Of a stretch of DNA of 64,000 bases, positions 1 through 12,523 are shown in pieces; position 1 is the stretch's first letter; the number at the start of each line of letters is the position of its first letter. The notes under the pieces were generated by a model. The model made no database searches. It was not told the origin of the DNA and worked only from the letters and a program-made list of their open reading frames with translations. Made by a program: the position numbers and the translations under genes. Origin of the DNA: Allacma fusca (lineage: Eukaryota; Arthropoda; Collembola; Symphypleona; Sminthuridae); assembly GCA_947179485.1 (NCBI GenBank), contig OX359245.1, forward strand, positions 51,385,067 to 51,449,066. Reading direction: 5' to 3'.

Positions 1-236
1 TTACAAACCCCTCCACTTTCCCTCCACTTAACCTACAATTACATACCCCTCCACTTTCCCTCCACTTAACCTACAATTACATACCCCTCCACTTTCCCTC
101 CACTTAACCTACAATTACATACCCCTCCACTTTCCCTCCACTTAACCTACAATTACATACTCCTCCACTTTCCCTCCACTTAACCTACAATTACATACCC
201 CTCCACTTCCCCTCCACTTCCCCTTCATTTAAATAC
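1..236. repeat. 38-bp tandem satellite, CT-rich strand
   Basis: Tandem units of 38 bp (for example starts at 31 and 69) carry the phrase CCCTCCACTTTCCCTCC plus an AT-rich spacer. The array is cut by the window edge, so its full length is unknown. It is the reverse-complement composition of the array that follows at 237. Confidence 0.9.
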
Positions 237-1380
237 TGAGAGGAGAAGTGGAGGGGAAGTGGAGGGGTTGAGTATTTAAAGGGGAAGTGGAGGAAAAGTG
301 GTGGGGTTATGTATTTGAAGTAGAAGTGGAGGGTAAGTGGAGGGGTTGAGTATTTAAAAGGGAAGTGGAGGGAAAGTGGATGAAAAGTGGTGGGGTTATG
401 TATTTGAAATAGAAGTGGAGGGTAAGTGGAGGGGTTGAGTATTTAAAAGGGAAGTGGAGGGAAAGTGGATGAAAAGTGGTGGGGTTATGTATTTGAAATT
501 GAAGTGGAGGGTAAGTGGAGGGGTTGAGTATTTAAAGGGGAAGTGGAGGAAAAGTGGTGGGGTTATGTATTTGAAATAGAAGTGGAGGGTAAGTGGAGGG
601 GTTGAGTATTTAAAAGGGAAGTGGAGGGAAAGTGGATGAAAAGTGGTGGGGTTATGTATTTGAAATAGAAGTGGAGGGTAAGTGGAGGGGTTGAGTATTT
701 AAAAGGGAAGTGGAGGGAAAGTGGATGAAAAGTGGTGGGGTTATGTATTTGAAATTGAAGTGGAGGGTAAGTGGAGGGGTTGAGTATTTAAAGGGGAAGT
801 GGAGGAAAAGTGGTGGGGTTATGTATTTGAAATAGAAGTGGAGGGTAAGTGGAGGGGTTGAGTATTTAAAAGGGAAGTGGAGGGAAAGTGGAAGAAAAGT
901 GGTGGGGTTATGTATTTGAAATAGAAGTGGAGGGTAAGTGGAGGGGTTGAGTATTTAAAAGGGAAGTGGAGGGAAAGTGGATGAAAAGTGGTGGGGTTAT
1001 GTATTTGAAATTGAAGTGGAGGGTAAGTGGAGGGGTTGAGTATTTAAAGGGGAAGTGGAGGAAAAGTGGTGGGGTTATGTATTTGAAATGGATGTGGAGG
1101 GAAAAGGGAGGAAAAGTGGTGGGGTTATGTATTTGAAAAGGAAGTGGTAAGAAAGTGGAGGGGTTGAGTATTTAAAGGGGAAGTGGAGGGGTTGAGTATT
1201 TGAAGGGGAAGTGGAGGGGTTGAGTATTTGAAGGGGAAGTGGAGGGGTTGAGTATTTGAAGGGGAAGTGGAGGGGAAGAGGAGGCGAAGTGGAGGGTAGT
1301 GGAGGGAAGTTAAGGGTAGTGGTTTCGAAGTGGACTGGAAGTGGAGGGGAATTGTGGGATAGTGGAGGTAAACTCCACTC
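237..1380. repeat. GA-rich satellite with 256-bp higher-order repeat
   Basis: The landmark AGTATTTA recurs at 271, 349, 438, 527, 604, 694, 783, 861, 950 and 1039. Spacings run 78, 89, 89, 77, 90, 89, 78, 89, 89, so every third unit falls exactly 256 bp on (271, 527, 783, 1039). After about 1170 the array collapses to roughly 28-bp units and then degenerates. Open frames over it are compositional artefacts. Confidence 0.9.
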
Positions 1381-1383
1381 CAC

Positions 1384-1642
1384 TTACATGATACACTGCA
1401 AAGGGGAATTATGGCCGGGTTTCACTTTAGAGTTTCTAGCGGAAGCGCTATAGCCGGTTTTCATTTTAGGCATTTTAAATTATAGCCGGTTAGGAAGTTT
1501 AGCCGACGATATGCAAAATTTGTTCCAATTTTAATTTCTTATTACATTTTGAAACACTCTAAAATAATTTACCATGTGGGTAGTCAGATTTCTCAAACTA
1601 GAATAAATTATTCTAATAATAAAAACTTTGGGGAATTTCCAG
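1384..1642. other. spacer between satellite and integrin exon
   Basis: About 260 bp of AT-rich sequence with a few TATAGCCGG-type short repeats. No exon of the integrin family is recognisable here, so the upstream exons of the following gene are either beyond the satellite, outside the window, or lost. Confidence 0.5.
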
Positions 1643-2707
1643 ATTTTGAAATGCAATCCCATTTCAGTGAATGATCTAGTTTTTAAGGACTATGGAACAA
1701 CATTGCGCAGAGGCAAAGGAACGTTTGGGAGTTTGTATGACAAAAGTCATTGTCAGGCCTGGAGTTGCTCTTTTTACGTTACAAGGAGAGATAGATTTTT
1801 GGACATGAAATTTGATGTAAAGTTACGGGACTTGGATTTTACAGGTAATTGATTAAACAATATGGTCACTGTGGAAAATATTTTAAGTGAGTAATTACTA
1901 ATTATTGAATAGGCTAACACTGTAATAATTTCAGATACTAAGGTATATATAATTCTAATGTTTAATATGTACTTCAAAAATAATTTATTAATGCTATTTT
2001 CTGGACTTCCAGAAAAAGTACTGTTAACTGAAGGAGCAATGGACTTCTATGGGATGGCTCATGCACAAATATTGGATTTACCGCCGATGGCCAATTTCAC
2101 TCGAATAATTATTAATCGGCCAGAGCTATCTGGCCTACCAGCCTGGATCCTATTGGCTGCGGCCGGTGTTGGACTTCTGAGTCTTATTCTGATTATTTTC
2201 ATCCTGAGACAGGTAACAATTTCCAGCTTGCCCTTTGAATCCTGACCGGTTCATTTTAGAATCACTTTTTCCAATGACGAACTATTTGTAAGAATTTCAA
2301 GTGCTAATGTTAATTTTTCTCGTATGCAACTCTATACATATTCCATGCGTCACATTTTTCTCCTTTCATTGGGGCTCTTATGAAAAGTTTCTTATGAAAA
2401 GTATTTTGAACATGAAATTGAATTGTAAATTTTCTAGTGTGGATTTTTCAAACGTGGTGTCAAAGAGCGGTTGGATGCAAAGAAAGCCGAAGCAGAGACT
2501 GAGGTATGCAAGTTTACAGATAGTTGTTTCTCAAGCATTGCAAAGTTTAATGTTTTGTTTTTATGTATGTATATATGTATGCTTTTATTCTCCAAGACAT
2601 ATTATTGATTTTTATTATCTTTTTCATTTTTTTGTTTTCAGTTAATGCTCAATGAAAATCCTTCTCAAATTGATTTAGAGGGCGATAAAAAAATACCCGA
2701 CATTTAA
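1643..2707 (+). CDS. integrin alpha, 3'-terminal four exons (partial gene)
   Basis: Four exons are supported: 1643-1844, 2013-2212, 2438-2503 and 2642-2707, with AG/GT borders and matching phases (202+200+66+66 nt). They encode the membrane-proximal calf region, one transmembrane segment (residues around WILLAAAGVGLLSLILIIF), the cytoplasmic motif CGFFKRGVKER and an acidic tail ending at TAA 2705-2707. Integrin alpha chains pair with a beta chain at the plasma membrane; GFFKR is the conserved alpha-tail clasp motif. All reading frames are open, unlike most copies here. Preceding exons are absent: a satellite lies immediately upstream, so this is either the end of a gene lying left of the window or a 5'-truncated copy. 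Exon lengths of the first two match the copy at 14442-14956 exactly, while the tail sequence is shorter and diverged. Confidence 0.8.
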
Positions 2708-3009
2708 CCTCAATCTGAAAACAGTACGATTCTTGAAAGTTAATGGAAAGTAAACATTACCATATGCTGTCTATAGACTATATTTCATAGGTTGAATGTA
2801 ATTAATTCTAGATATAGCTATTGTGATCGATTCTGAAAGACCTGGTTCGTTAAGAAAAAAGTCTCCGTCTCCAAAAATAATTGACGGGATTATTTAAAAC
2901 GCATTAATCCCACGTATTAGATTGTAGATGATACTGAAAGGCTTAAGGATTAAAATTGTTGAATTTTCTTGTGTAGATTTTCTAATTTTATCGATATCCT
3001 TATAAATTA
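2708..3009. other. 3' flank, no feature seen
   Basis: AT-rich sequence after the integrin stop codon. I see no further exon and no clear element boundary before 3010. Confidence 0.4.
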
Positions 3010-4136
3010 ACTAGTAAAAGCCCCGTGCTTCGCACAGGAGCGATTGCTTGTGTAAATAAATAGTGTAAATAATAAAAGTGTAAATGGCAATAGATCTCGT
3101 ATCAAGGCCTGTCGAGAAGGCTTAATATTAATATCCCGCTTCGCCAGGCAAAGTAATCTCATATAAGACGTGAACTATTAACTGTAAGACTAACAATTCG
3201 TTTTTATATAGGTAGTTGGCAATTCATATTATTTATAATATTAATAATATAAATTATATATATAATATAATTATTTTATTTATTCATTCAAAATATTATG
3301 GGGCAACAGCTTCCGGCCCAGTAAAGTTTTCTCTCAAACTCAATATTTGGCTATACACGTGGAATTTACCTAATCGCTTGATCAATTTAATACCAACGTC
3401 GTTATTAAACCTGGCTGTTGCATCACTGTATGGTGCTTCACCCCTTAGTGGATCAGCACAACGTGCTGATCAAATATGATTTTTATGTTATTATAATTTG
3501 TATATAGATCCGTTGTACCGCAATATTGTAACTGAAGCCTCAGACACTGGACGCACTGATTATTTAAAATAGAAAAAATGAAAGGATTTCATATTAGCGC
3601 AGCACATTTAACTTGCTATAGTTACTGAAGTCCATGGTTCCTACAATGCCTACAAATCAATCCTTACTTCCTAATGATATTTTTAGGGATATAAAGATCA
3701 AAACTCTGGATGCTAAGGCTTGTAATTATTCTTCCTATTTAATAAGAATCCCACACGAATGTGAACTAAGTTCAGCCATTAAAATTCTCCTCTTATCAAA
3801 TTATTCAGTGCTGTAACCGAACGTAGTTTTTCTCACTACGTCTTAATTTAATCCAAATCTGCTGATTTATGTCTAATGTTTATAATAATTATGATTAGCG
3901 TTTTTAAGTGATAATCTAAAATGGCGTAATATTGCGAGCTATCAGTATGCTGCAAGCAGTTGGTATATGCCGAGAAGATCAGCGAGCTGAGCGAGCTGAA
4001 AAACCTCTCCACTGCGACAGAGTTTCAGCTTTCAGCCCGCTCTACTTCTCGGCTTGTTGTATATACCACCGACTTGCTTGGCTATAGCCATATATTTATA
4101 TAGTGAAATAATATAGTACATACCGGCTTGTAATGT

Positions 4137-4557
4137 TAGGGAAATCCCGAGCAGCTCACAGGACGGACTGACAAAAACATCAGTCCGGACGGATTGGGAG
4201 TGGGATTGGGATTGGCTATTTGAATGTACAGAGGGATTGAGACGGAGTGGGATTGACGCAAAAATGTAGAAAACTGAGTGGGATTGATGATCAGAAATTA
4301 TACCACATTAATTTAATTAATTTAGTTTATTTAATTAAATTAAATTAATTAGAGGCGCTTTTTAAAATTGGCGCGGTATTTACGCATGCGCGCGCAGCGC
4401 CTGAGATTGAGTGGGATTGACTATCGGGAGTGTGTGTTTGCATCAGAGGGATTGGGAGTTTTCTCTATGGTACATAGAGTGTTTGGGACGGAGTGTGAAA
4501 TGAGGTATCGAGATTGAATAGGGATTGGGATTGTAAGAAGAGGGATTTCCCTAACAT
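4137..4557. mobile_element. MITE nested in the long-TIR element
   Basis: Inverted ends GTTAGGGAAATCCC and GGGATTTCCCTAAC bracket about 420 bp rich in the word GGGATTGGGATTG. It lies between the two arms of the 3010-5516 element. Flanks read TAAT and ATTA, so the exact duplicated target is ambiguous. Confidence 0.6.
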
Positions 4558-4869
4558 TACCGGCTTGGCTTGCTATATAGTGAAATAAGCCGGGAAGGTT
4601 TGAATTCGTGAAATAAGCCGGGAAGGTTTGAATTGTACTACAAACGCGCGAAGGTTTAAATCAACAGAAGTGCTCAATAATAATAAAGGATGAATAGGGA
4701 TTGGGATTGTAAGAAGAGGGATTTCCCTAACATTACCGGCTTGGCTTGCTATATAGTGAAATAAGCCGGGAAGGTTTGAATTCGTGAAATAAGCCGGGAA
4801 GGTTTGAATTGTACTACAAACGCGCGAAGGTTTAAATCAACAGAAGTGCTCAATAATAATAAAGGATGA
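4515..4869. repeat. 177-bp tandem duplication
   Basis: The segment starting GAATAGGGATTGGG at 4515 repeats starting at 4692, offset 177 bp and almost identical. It includes the right end of the nested MITE plus neighbouring sequence, so it arose after that insertion. Confidence 0.85.
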
Positions 4870-5894
4870 CCTAGGGATGGAGTTTGTGGCTATTAAACTT
4901 TCGCGCTCTAATCTTAATATCAGCGCGCAAGGTTTAGGCATACAGTAAGCCCAAGACTGGGCTTAATTCGAAAGCCGTTTAGCCTCTACACTTTTCTGCT
5001 GTTGTGTTAATTTAAAGTTGGGCGTGCATATATGCATATACAGCAAGTCGAGAAGCACAGCGGGCTGAAACTCTGTCGCAGAGGAGAGCTTTTTCAGCTC
5101 GCTCTGCTTCTCGGCTATATACCAACTCCTTGCAGCCTACTGGAAGCTCGCAATATTACACAATTTTAGATTATCACTTAAAAGCGCTAATCGTAATTAT
5201 TATAAACATTAGACATAAATCATCAAATTTTGATTAAATTAAGTCTGATAGTGATCTTTAGTGGGCCGGAAGCTGTTGTCCCATAATTTTTTGATGAAAT
5301 ACCAACTATCCATGTATATGAAACGAATTGTTAGTCTAACAGTTAATAGTTCACATGTCTTATATAAGATTACTTTACCCGGCGAAGCGGGACATTAATA
5401 TTAAGCCTTCTCGACAGGCCTTGATACAGGATCTATGTATAGCCATTTAAGGTTTTGTGAATACTCTCACAATTCTCAAGTAATTTCCCATGTGCGAAGC
5501 ACAGGGCTTTTACTAGTTCAATTTAATATCCACCGCCCACATTTTTCACATAAGAGCGCTCCGAACTGTAATAATTATTGTAATAATTAATTGAATTAAT
5601 TATTAATTTAATTACACTACGTATTGTTATGTAAATATGCACATGAAATAATATGTAGGTATACATATGTATATGACAATCAGCATATGAGACTATTCCC
5701 AGATAGCCATGCATGGCCATGAGGACTTCCTCATATCCTCATTCATAGTAACTATGAGGTCATAAATGACCGTCCGGTCTTGCTTTTGGCACGATAGATT
5801 TTTATATTTGTTTCAAAGCTATCACTGCAAGTTACACACATTTACTTCTATGTAATTGCTGATAACAATTGACAGTGCACGGGAAGATTCTACA

Positions 5895-6118
5895 AGCGAA
5901 ATTGAAGACAGTTTTTTCAAGATTACATTCGGTAGTAATTATTACACTTCCAATAATATTCCAATCAATTTCCACAGACCCAATTAGTGAGAATAGCATT
6001 GATATTAATTTTGTGACAGTATTCATGAAGGTTTCTCTGGAAATAGCTCCACATATTTTGGCTTCACAACTTCACTGGCTCATGACTCATCTGCAAGTAG
6101 CTCAGGATGATTCGTTCG
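5895..6118 (+). pseudogene. degenerate integrin alpha exon 1
   Basis: This stretch aligns by eye with exon 1 of the 8271 copy: the shared motif SIDINFVTV (against SLDINFVTV), then a frameshift after GTGACAGTA. Nucleotides matching the SSFFGY...SGW end follow in another frame, up to CAGGATGATT near 6112. The signal-peptide part has no usable frame and the GT donor is lost. It is a relic of the 5' end of another family member. Confidence 0.6.
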
Positions 6119-8240
6119 CAAGAACGTAGGAAATATTAAATAAAAATAAATAAATAATTTCGAGTGATTCCTATATGAACCTTAGGGTATAAAACACTTT
6201 AATAAATCGCCTTTATTTATGTAAACTTTATACACAATTTGGAACCATTCTGGCGCGATATCTGCTTTTTACTTCATGAAGGGACCCTCAGGCAATTCCA
6301 CAAGCCAGTGCTGGGCGCAATCTGGGATTACGAAATAAGAACCTCTAGTAAACCGTAATCCTATTCCTGCATTCAAAATTTTAAAAATGTAATCCTTAAA
6401 CACTAATCAAAATTTTATGGTTCGTATACCGTAACCCCGGATTCAATGGAAAAACCTGTCAACTATAATCCCAAAAGAACCATTGTCATGTAATCCTGAA
6501 ATTCATTTTTAAAGCAAAAATTTGTACAAATTAATTGTTTGGGCTAAATTTGAAGCGTATAAAAATAGAAATCCAGGTAATTACTATTACATGTTACCCG
6601 GGATTACTAAGATTGTGTCAGTTAAGTACTGCAGCGTAGTAATCCCACTAAGAGAATTTTATATACGTAATTTGTAATCACTAGTCCACAGATGTTTTTT
6701 AAAACTGTAATCCGTAGTTCCAATCTTGGCGGGTGTAAGAATAAATAAATATAATTGGGCGCCGTGGCAGTTGGCCAAAATATTCTGTTTTGTAGGCAGA
6801 GGCATTTCGCCTGATGGCATTTGGCCTAAGATTGGAATTATACATAATAAATTGTAATTGATTTGTTACAACCCTTAAAAAAATCAAGTTTGAGCAACAC
6901 GCTAGCCCCCCTTCACATGGCAGGTCTAGTTTTCTTCCAGGCCGAATTTCCTAAACTTTGATTGGCGGCATATTTAAAACCGTGGACAACACTAACACAA
7001 AGCGCAATCCTTGATATTTACGTGGATTAAGATACATTTATGAATGCACTATGCAAAGTGTTGAACATATAATTGATTACATTGCCTTTTGTATTACCTT
7101 GCACTGGAGCAATCACACAGGACGAATTTTTAGCATTTCGAAAACACGTTTGCCCCTATGCAAATTGAATGCTGGAACATTTGTTCCAATGTTCAAGTTT
7201 TGGTCGGAAATGTTTTGTTGTAGAATGATTCCAATATTTTAGTAATTCCTCTGTATTGTTCGAGAACATGCCATAGTTCCTGTAGCGTTTAGTGGTTTCA
7301 CATAAAGGATGACTACTGATAAGGTAAATGGTTTTTTCCCTTGTCTCAGGGGCGGCTTTGCACGGGTTTCTTCTGCAAATAAAACCTAATTATTTATGAT
7401 CCTTGAGTACGACAATTGTCAAGGAAGAACTAATTGTAACAAGGTCTGTCCGGAGAATTTTACAATTTATGTCACTGAAACAACTTGATTCAATGAAAAT
7501 AATTGGCACGGTGTTGAAATTAATGTTAAATATTACGAAATAAGATTATTGCCTATTATTGTATGAATGTCAAATACTTGTGTCATGTATAAAGAATTTG
7601 TCATGAGTGAATGTCAGAAGGAAAGAGGAATTTCGGTATTGCAAATAAATAATACACCGTGATAATTATTAGAATCCAGTGTTTGACTGTCAATGAAACT
7701 AATTATCGTTAAAGTCACTTTAAACGGAATCAGACTTTTTCCGTTTAACTTACGACTTACAGGAAAATAATGTCATACTCATGGGGCTGTATTCCATCCT
7801 GCGACGATCGGCTATGTACATGAATATTTACTCACAAACGCCTGGAATTTACAAGTTTAGCAAAACCAGAGATTGTGGATAATAAGGCGTACATCTTATC
7901 AAATAAATATTATTATTACTGTACGTAGTAATAGCAAGTAGAGCAAAATTTGGAGGTACTTCTCATTCAAAGCAAACCGGAAACATTACCGTTCAATTTT
8001 TGTGGTTTGCCACAATTATTCCTATTTTTATCCTTATAAGAAAACTTTTTGTAAGGACAGTTTAGCTATTTTAATTGCAAACACATTCTTTCATTTTAAG
8101 CTCATGACCACGTCCTATTCTAACTTTATGTAAATTGTTAAACCGCTTAACGTCCGGTGTCGCATAGAGTTAATATTTGAGGGTCTCAAAGCACTATGTA
8201 ATTGTACGATTAGATCCGTGTGAAACACTGCCAGCAATTA
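6119..8240. other. intergenic, with a GTAATCC-word zone at 6310-6720
   Basis: No gene is supported here. Between 6310 and 6720 the word GTAATCC/GGATTAC recurs about ten times in both orientations, the same style of short-word reiteration seen at transposon ends elsewhere in the window. The rest is unremarkable AT-rich sequence. Confidence 0.4.
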
Positions 8241-9764
8241 ATGGCCGAGTGAGTGCTTTAAAGGGACAATATGGAGATATTTCTTTCGAGATTACAATGT
8301 CTAATTATTGTACTATTATTTAAGACAATATCCACCGCCCAAAATGGCGAGCGTAGCCTAGATATTAATTTTGTAACGGTCATGCACGAAGGGTTTTCTG
8401 ACAGTAACTCTTCCTTTTTTGGATACACTACTTCCCTTGCTCAAGGCTCAGCTGGAACTAACTCAGGATGGTAAGTCCATTTAAAAGTAAACAAAAAATT
8501 GGGAGGCCTTTCATATTTAATTAATATTTCAAACGTTAGCTTAGTTATACAAAATCTACTCCAAAGGGTAAACATTTGTAACATTCCCCTTTACCATGAT
8601 TTAAGTTTACCTTCTTATAAGAACATCAAAAATTACTCCATATATGTATATATAGGTGTAAACACATGTGTATGTACTATTATGTACTAAAAATATTTTT
8701 TACAAAGTGTAACTGTATACATAAATATACATTTGATTGTCATATTTTTTTACAGGGTATTTGTTGGAGCCCCAAAATCCAATGTGCCAATATCCCGTCC
8801 AGGAAAATCTAAAGGGACTTACTTTGAACCCGGTGTTATTTGGAGATGTAATTTGGGTCCGATCGTTCAAAACTGTGAAATTCTTCATTTCTTGGATCAA
8901 TGTAAGGCCTCAATAAATTATCTCATGGACCATGCTACACCATGCTACATGATTTGTTTAGCAGTGGGATTATTTTTTCAGAGTCATAATTTTGATACAC
9001 TAAATATGTTCTTAATAGATTGTAAGGACAGGTTGACAAAGAACTCGGATGACTTTGGAGAATGCAATTCCAATTTCATGGGCGGGTCTTTGGTCTTCGA
9101 CAAGAACGTTCTTGTGGCATGTGCTCCGAACTGGCACCGCGTCAGGAAAGGCAGTAACTGGGGTCTTCGGATGGACGGAGCTTGCTATTGGATGAAGCAG
9201 GATGCGGCACTGAGTCCCAATCTGGTCGCTGAGCTGGCCAATCAGAAGGGGAGCTCTCAGCGTGGGACCCTCATACCCTTTCAAGACGCCCATTATTCAA
9301 AGGGAGGTATGTATATACATAGCAAGACACAATATTAATTATTTTGTTTTTGCACGGGCTAAGGATTGTTGAATCGGATTCGTTAAGATGCTGGTGCAGT
9401 ATCAGGTTTTACCCTCACTCTTTATATGTATATAAAAATAGAAACATCAACATGGTCCAAGAATTCTGGTAATTTCCTTCGGTGGTATTTTGGCCAATCG
9501 GGATTCTCGGTTCACGTAACCAACACGTCGGATATTGTCCTGGGAGCTGTTGGAACTCATATAGGAAGGGGTTGGGACAGCTACACTTTTATTGTTTTTG
9601 TATTTTATTAATTTAAACATTTTTACATATAACTACACATGCTTGACATGCTTAAGGAAAACCTTTGCAGTTTGATCACAATCTGAACAGGAAGCATGCT
9701 GAAGGTTCTAAAGAGTGATTACAAATCCTGGGGGTTGACTAATTTGGAGACGTTCAAGAAGCTT

Positions 9765-11137
9765 CCCAGTAAACCACGGTATGTTGGCGTAACGTTAAAA
9801 CGTGACGTTCCGTTTTTTACGTCAAAAGATAGTGTTGTATGAGCGCTTGTCCAATAACGTTATGGTGGAAATGCTTTACTAACATTTGCGCCCCGCTTTT
9901 AAGAAACGGTTAAAAAATCACTTATAAATAGCGTTAGTGAAACGCTAAGAAAAAGTGGTGCCCAAGCGTTCTTACTCAAACGCTTGCATAACTGTAATTT
10001 AGCGCTAGAGTGAACGGACATGTGCGTGGATGGATCAAATGAAACAGAGGGAAATCCAGATTGTCCGTTGCATTCAATTACCGGACATAGTGTATGTGCT
10101 ATATACTTACAATTATTATTTTAATAAATATTTACAGTTTATTTTTACTGGAAGTTTTGTTAAAACTACATTATTCCGGAATCTAAAACATAATTTTTCC
10201 ATACAAGACCTGGGAGTTTATTTGAAGTGATCTCACTCAGGAATAACATTCAATCTTCATTGAAATGTAAGTACTTACGTAGTTCGAAATAGTATTGCAT
10301 AATTGTACCCGCATTTATAATTTGCTTGCTTCAAATTTTAATTTTTCTTTTTATTTCATTATTTATTATTAGTTAGCTGGCATTGTGAACATTGTTGTTT
10401 TCGCATACTTTCAGAGGGAACCGGGAGGATTATCACAGGTACCTACTGCTGCATGTCTGTTGCTGACATTTAAACTGAACTGGGATTCCCGTGGATCAAA
10501 AAGTAAGTATTAGTTACTATTGCAAGTTAGCATACCAAAATTGGCTGTAATGTGTATTTAATGTTCAGATTTGAAGAACATTCGAAAGACACGTCAAAAT
10601 AAAATGAGATTTTAATTATGTAATGTTTCTATTTTATTTCATGTTTTCAGATCTCATTCATCGGCTGTCTCTACTACACATTCAGGCAAAATCAGTTCGA
10701 GAATATCCAAGGGACTCTTTCTAGCCTTGACGACGTTGAAGATTGTTTCCCAAAATTGTGTGTTATTGCTCCATTTTAACCTGATTATGTGTGTATTGTT
10801 AAGCATGGTTTTAATATTAATAATTGTAATAATAAAGACGCATTAATATAATTTATGGTCATGTGTTGAAGTTTTTTTTAACTCAGAGCAGTATAAACAG
10901 GAAATAAAAAGTAATATTTTAGTAGTGTTCTACTACCATTAAATGATTCACGTTTCAATGGTTAGCTGAACGTTAGAATCTGACGTTGCAATAATCATAA
11001 TCATTAGTGCTTGACCAGCGCTCCGCAAGCGGACATTTGAACGTTTGAAAAACGCTAAGATTAACGTTACGCCAACCGTGCTAACGTTAGAATTGTGCAT
11101 TGGTACAATGGTTCCACAACGTTCGTGGTTTACTGGG
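9765..11137. mobile_element. CACTA-like non-autonomous element in integrin exon 5
   Basis: Ends CCCAGTAAACCACG and CGTGGTTTACTGGG form a perfect inverted repeat flanked by TT (9763-9764 and 11138-11139). Removing the element plus one TT rejoins the integrin frame (AAG CTT GGG) in the phase demanded by neighbouring exons. Internally AACGTT words recur near both ends. No transposase is encoded. Its ends resemble those of the 33870-38830 element (CCCAGGAAACCA), which suggests the same superfamily. Confidence 0.85.
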
Positions 11138-11282
11138 TTGGGACCGAGAGTAAATTTTTTAGAAATTTCGGTAAGTTCCAAATTCCAAATAATAACAACA
11201 AGGAACATATGGCTTTTTAAAATCGCGGGGATTACGAGTAATTTCTGGGGTTTTAAACCCCTCAAACCACGGCTTGTTCCAG

Positions 11283-12523
11283 GATATGCAGTCACTTCCG
11301 GGAATTATTTGGACCGCTCCGAAACTTTATATGCGGCTTCCTCCCCCGGAGGGGGCTCAAAGCAATTCGGACCAATGTTGGGAGTAGTTCTTATAATCAC
11401 GGCCAAGTCCTTCTTGTCTTACAAACTCTTCAACGAAGCAGGGAAAATTCCGAAGACAGCGTGGGAAGAGAAGTATCTCTTTGTAGGGAAAAAGTTTGGA
11501 TCCAACTTCGGTGCAGCCCTCCAGTCCATTGATATTAATGGGGATGGTTTGGATGATTTGCTAGTAGGGGCGCCGCTGGAGGAGAATTCGGACGCAATAT
11601 TTATCTCTGGAATGAACGTTAATGAACATGGTTGTGTCTACATTTACACTGCTTTGGTATTTCAATAACAGCTTAAAAAAACAAACCTAAAAACTTTGCA
11701 TCCTTCCAAAACACCTACATTTTATGTATTTTTCATCTTAAGCCTGAGTCATTTCATTACATGCCCTTACAAAATTCATGTTTCACATAAAATCAATACT
11801 ATTGCAAATAGGAGAGACAGAAATTTACTAACAATGAGCCGGCAAATAAAATCTGTGGAAAGGATCCACGGGGTCGCTTTGGAACATCCATTGCGTCTTT
11901 GGGGGATTTGAACCAGGACGGATTTAACGGTATTTGATAAATTTCTCCGCATGGTTTTGGGATGCCCAGGAGCTGAAAACAAAGTGTCTCGACCTTAAAT
12001 AAACCATAGTATAACCTTTCACTAGGGCTATAAAAATTGTTTTTTTAAATTTTGAGCCAGATTTTGCCATTGGTGCCCCATACGGAGAGTATGGAGGGGC
12101 AGTGTACATTTATTATGGGGATAAGGACCTTAACTTCCGAACGTTACCGATACAAGCCGGAGCCTACAAACCCCATTTAAATTTCTCGACCTTCGGGTTT
12201 AGCATCACAGGGGGCGTGGACTTGGACGGGAATGGTACCCCAGGTAGGTAATAATTTCCCCGTAAAATCCTACATCGATTAGCATAATTTTTTCTTGAAC
12301 CTCGTGGCAGATTTATGCATTGGAAGCTATGCTGACAAACGCGTTGCAATACTCCGAACACGTCCAAGGATGGATATCACCCCAAAATTATTTTCCTATG
12401 CTGACAAAAAAGGGACGGATCCCATTATTCTGGAGAAGGATGCTAGAAATTTTACGATCGAACTTTGCTTCACTATCAAAATTACATCAAATACGAAGGA
12501 GCTCCATCATGCAAACAATACTG
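11283..12523 (+). CDS. integrin alpha propeller exons with calcium loops
   Basis: Four exons (11283-11656, 11812-11929, 12061-12243, 12311-12523) read in phase. They carry FG-GAP blades with the calcium-binding loops DINGDGLDD, DLNQDGFND and DLDGNGTPD, each followed by an LVGAP/AIGAP/CIGSY strand. These are the hallmark of the ligand-binding head of integrin alpha chains. The next stretch (LRTRP) matches the start of the thigh domain. This block has no lesion. The exon 9/10 border is the least certain: I place a 63-bp intron at 12524-12586, because it alone keeps the frame. Confidence 0.85.

Larger units (their letters stand above)
3010..5516. mobile_element. long-terminal-inverted-repeat DNA element
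   Basis: The ends are ACTAGTAAAAGCCC at 3010 and its complement ending at 5516. The inverted similarity is long: 3010-3325 pairs with about 5260-5516, and about 3835-4080 pairs with about 5030-5240, including the matched motifs GCAACAGCTTCCGGCCCA and AATATTGCGAGCT. The left arm carries about 500 bp (3325-3830) missing from the right arm. No transposase frame is visible. No convincing target-site duplication was found, so the superfamily is open. Confidence 0.75.

Noticed and set aside
1075..1383. 102-codon open frame on the minus strand
   Set aside because: It is a translation of the tandem satellite (repeating Pro-Leu-His-Phe), with no start context or domain.
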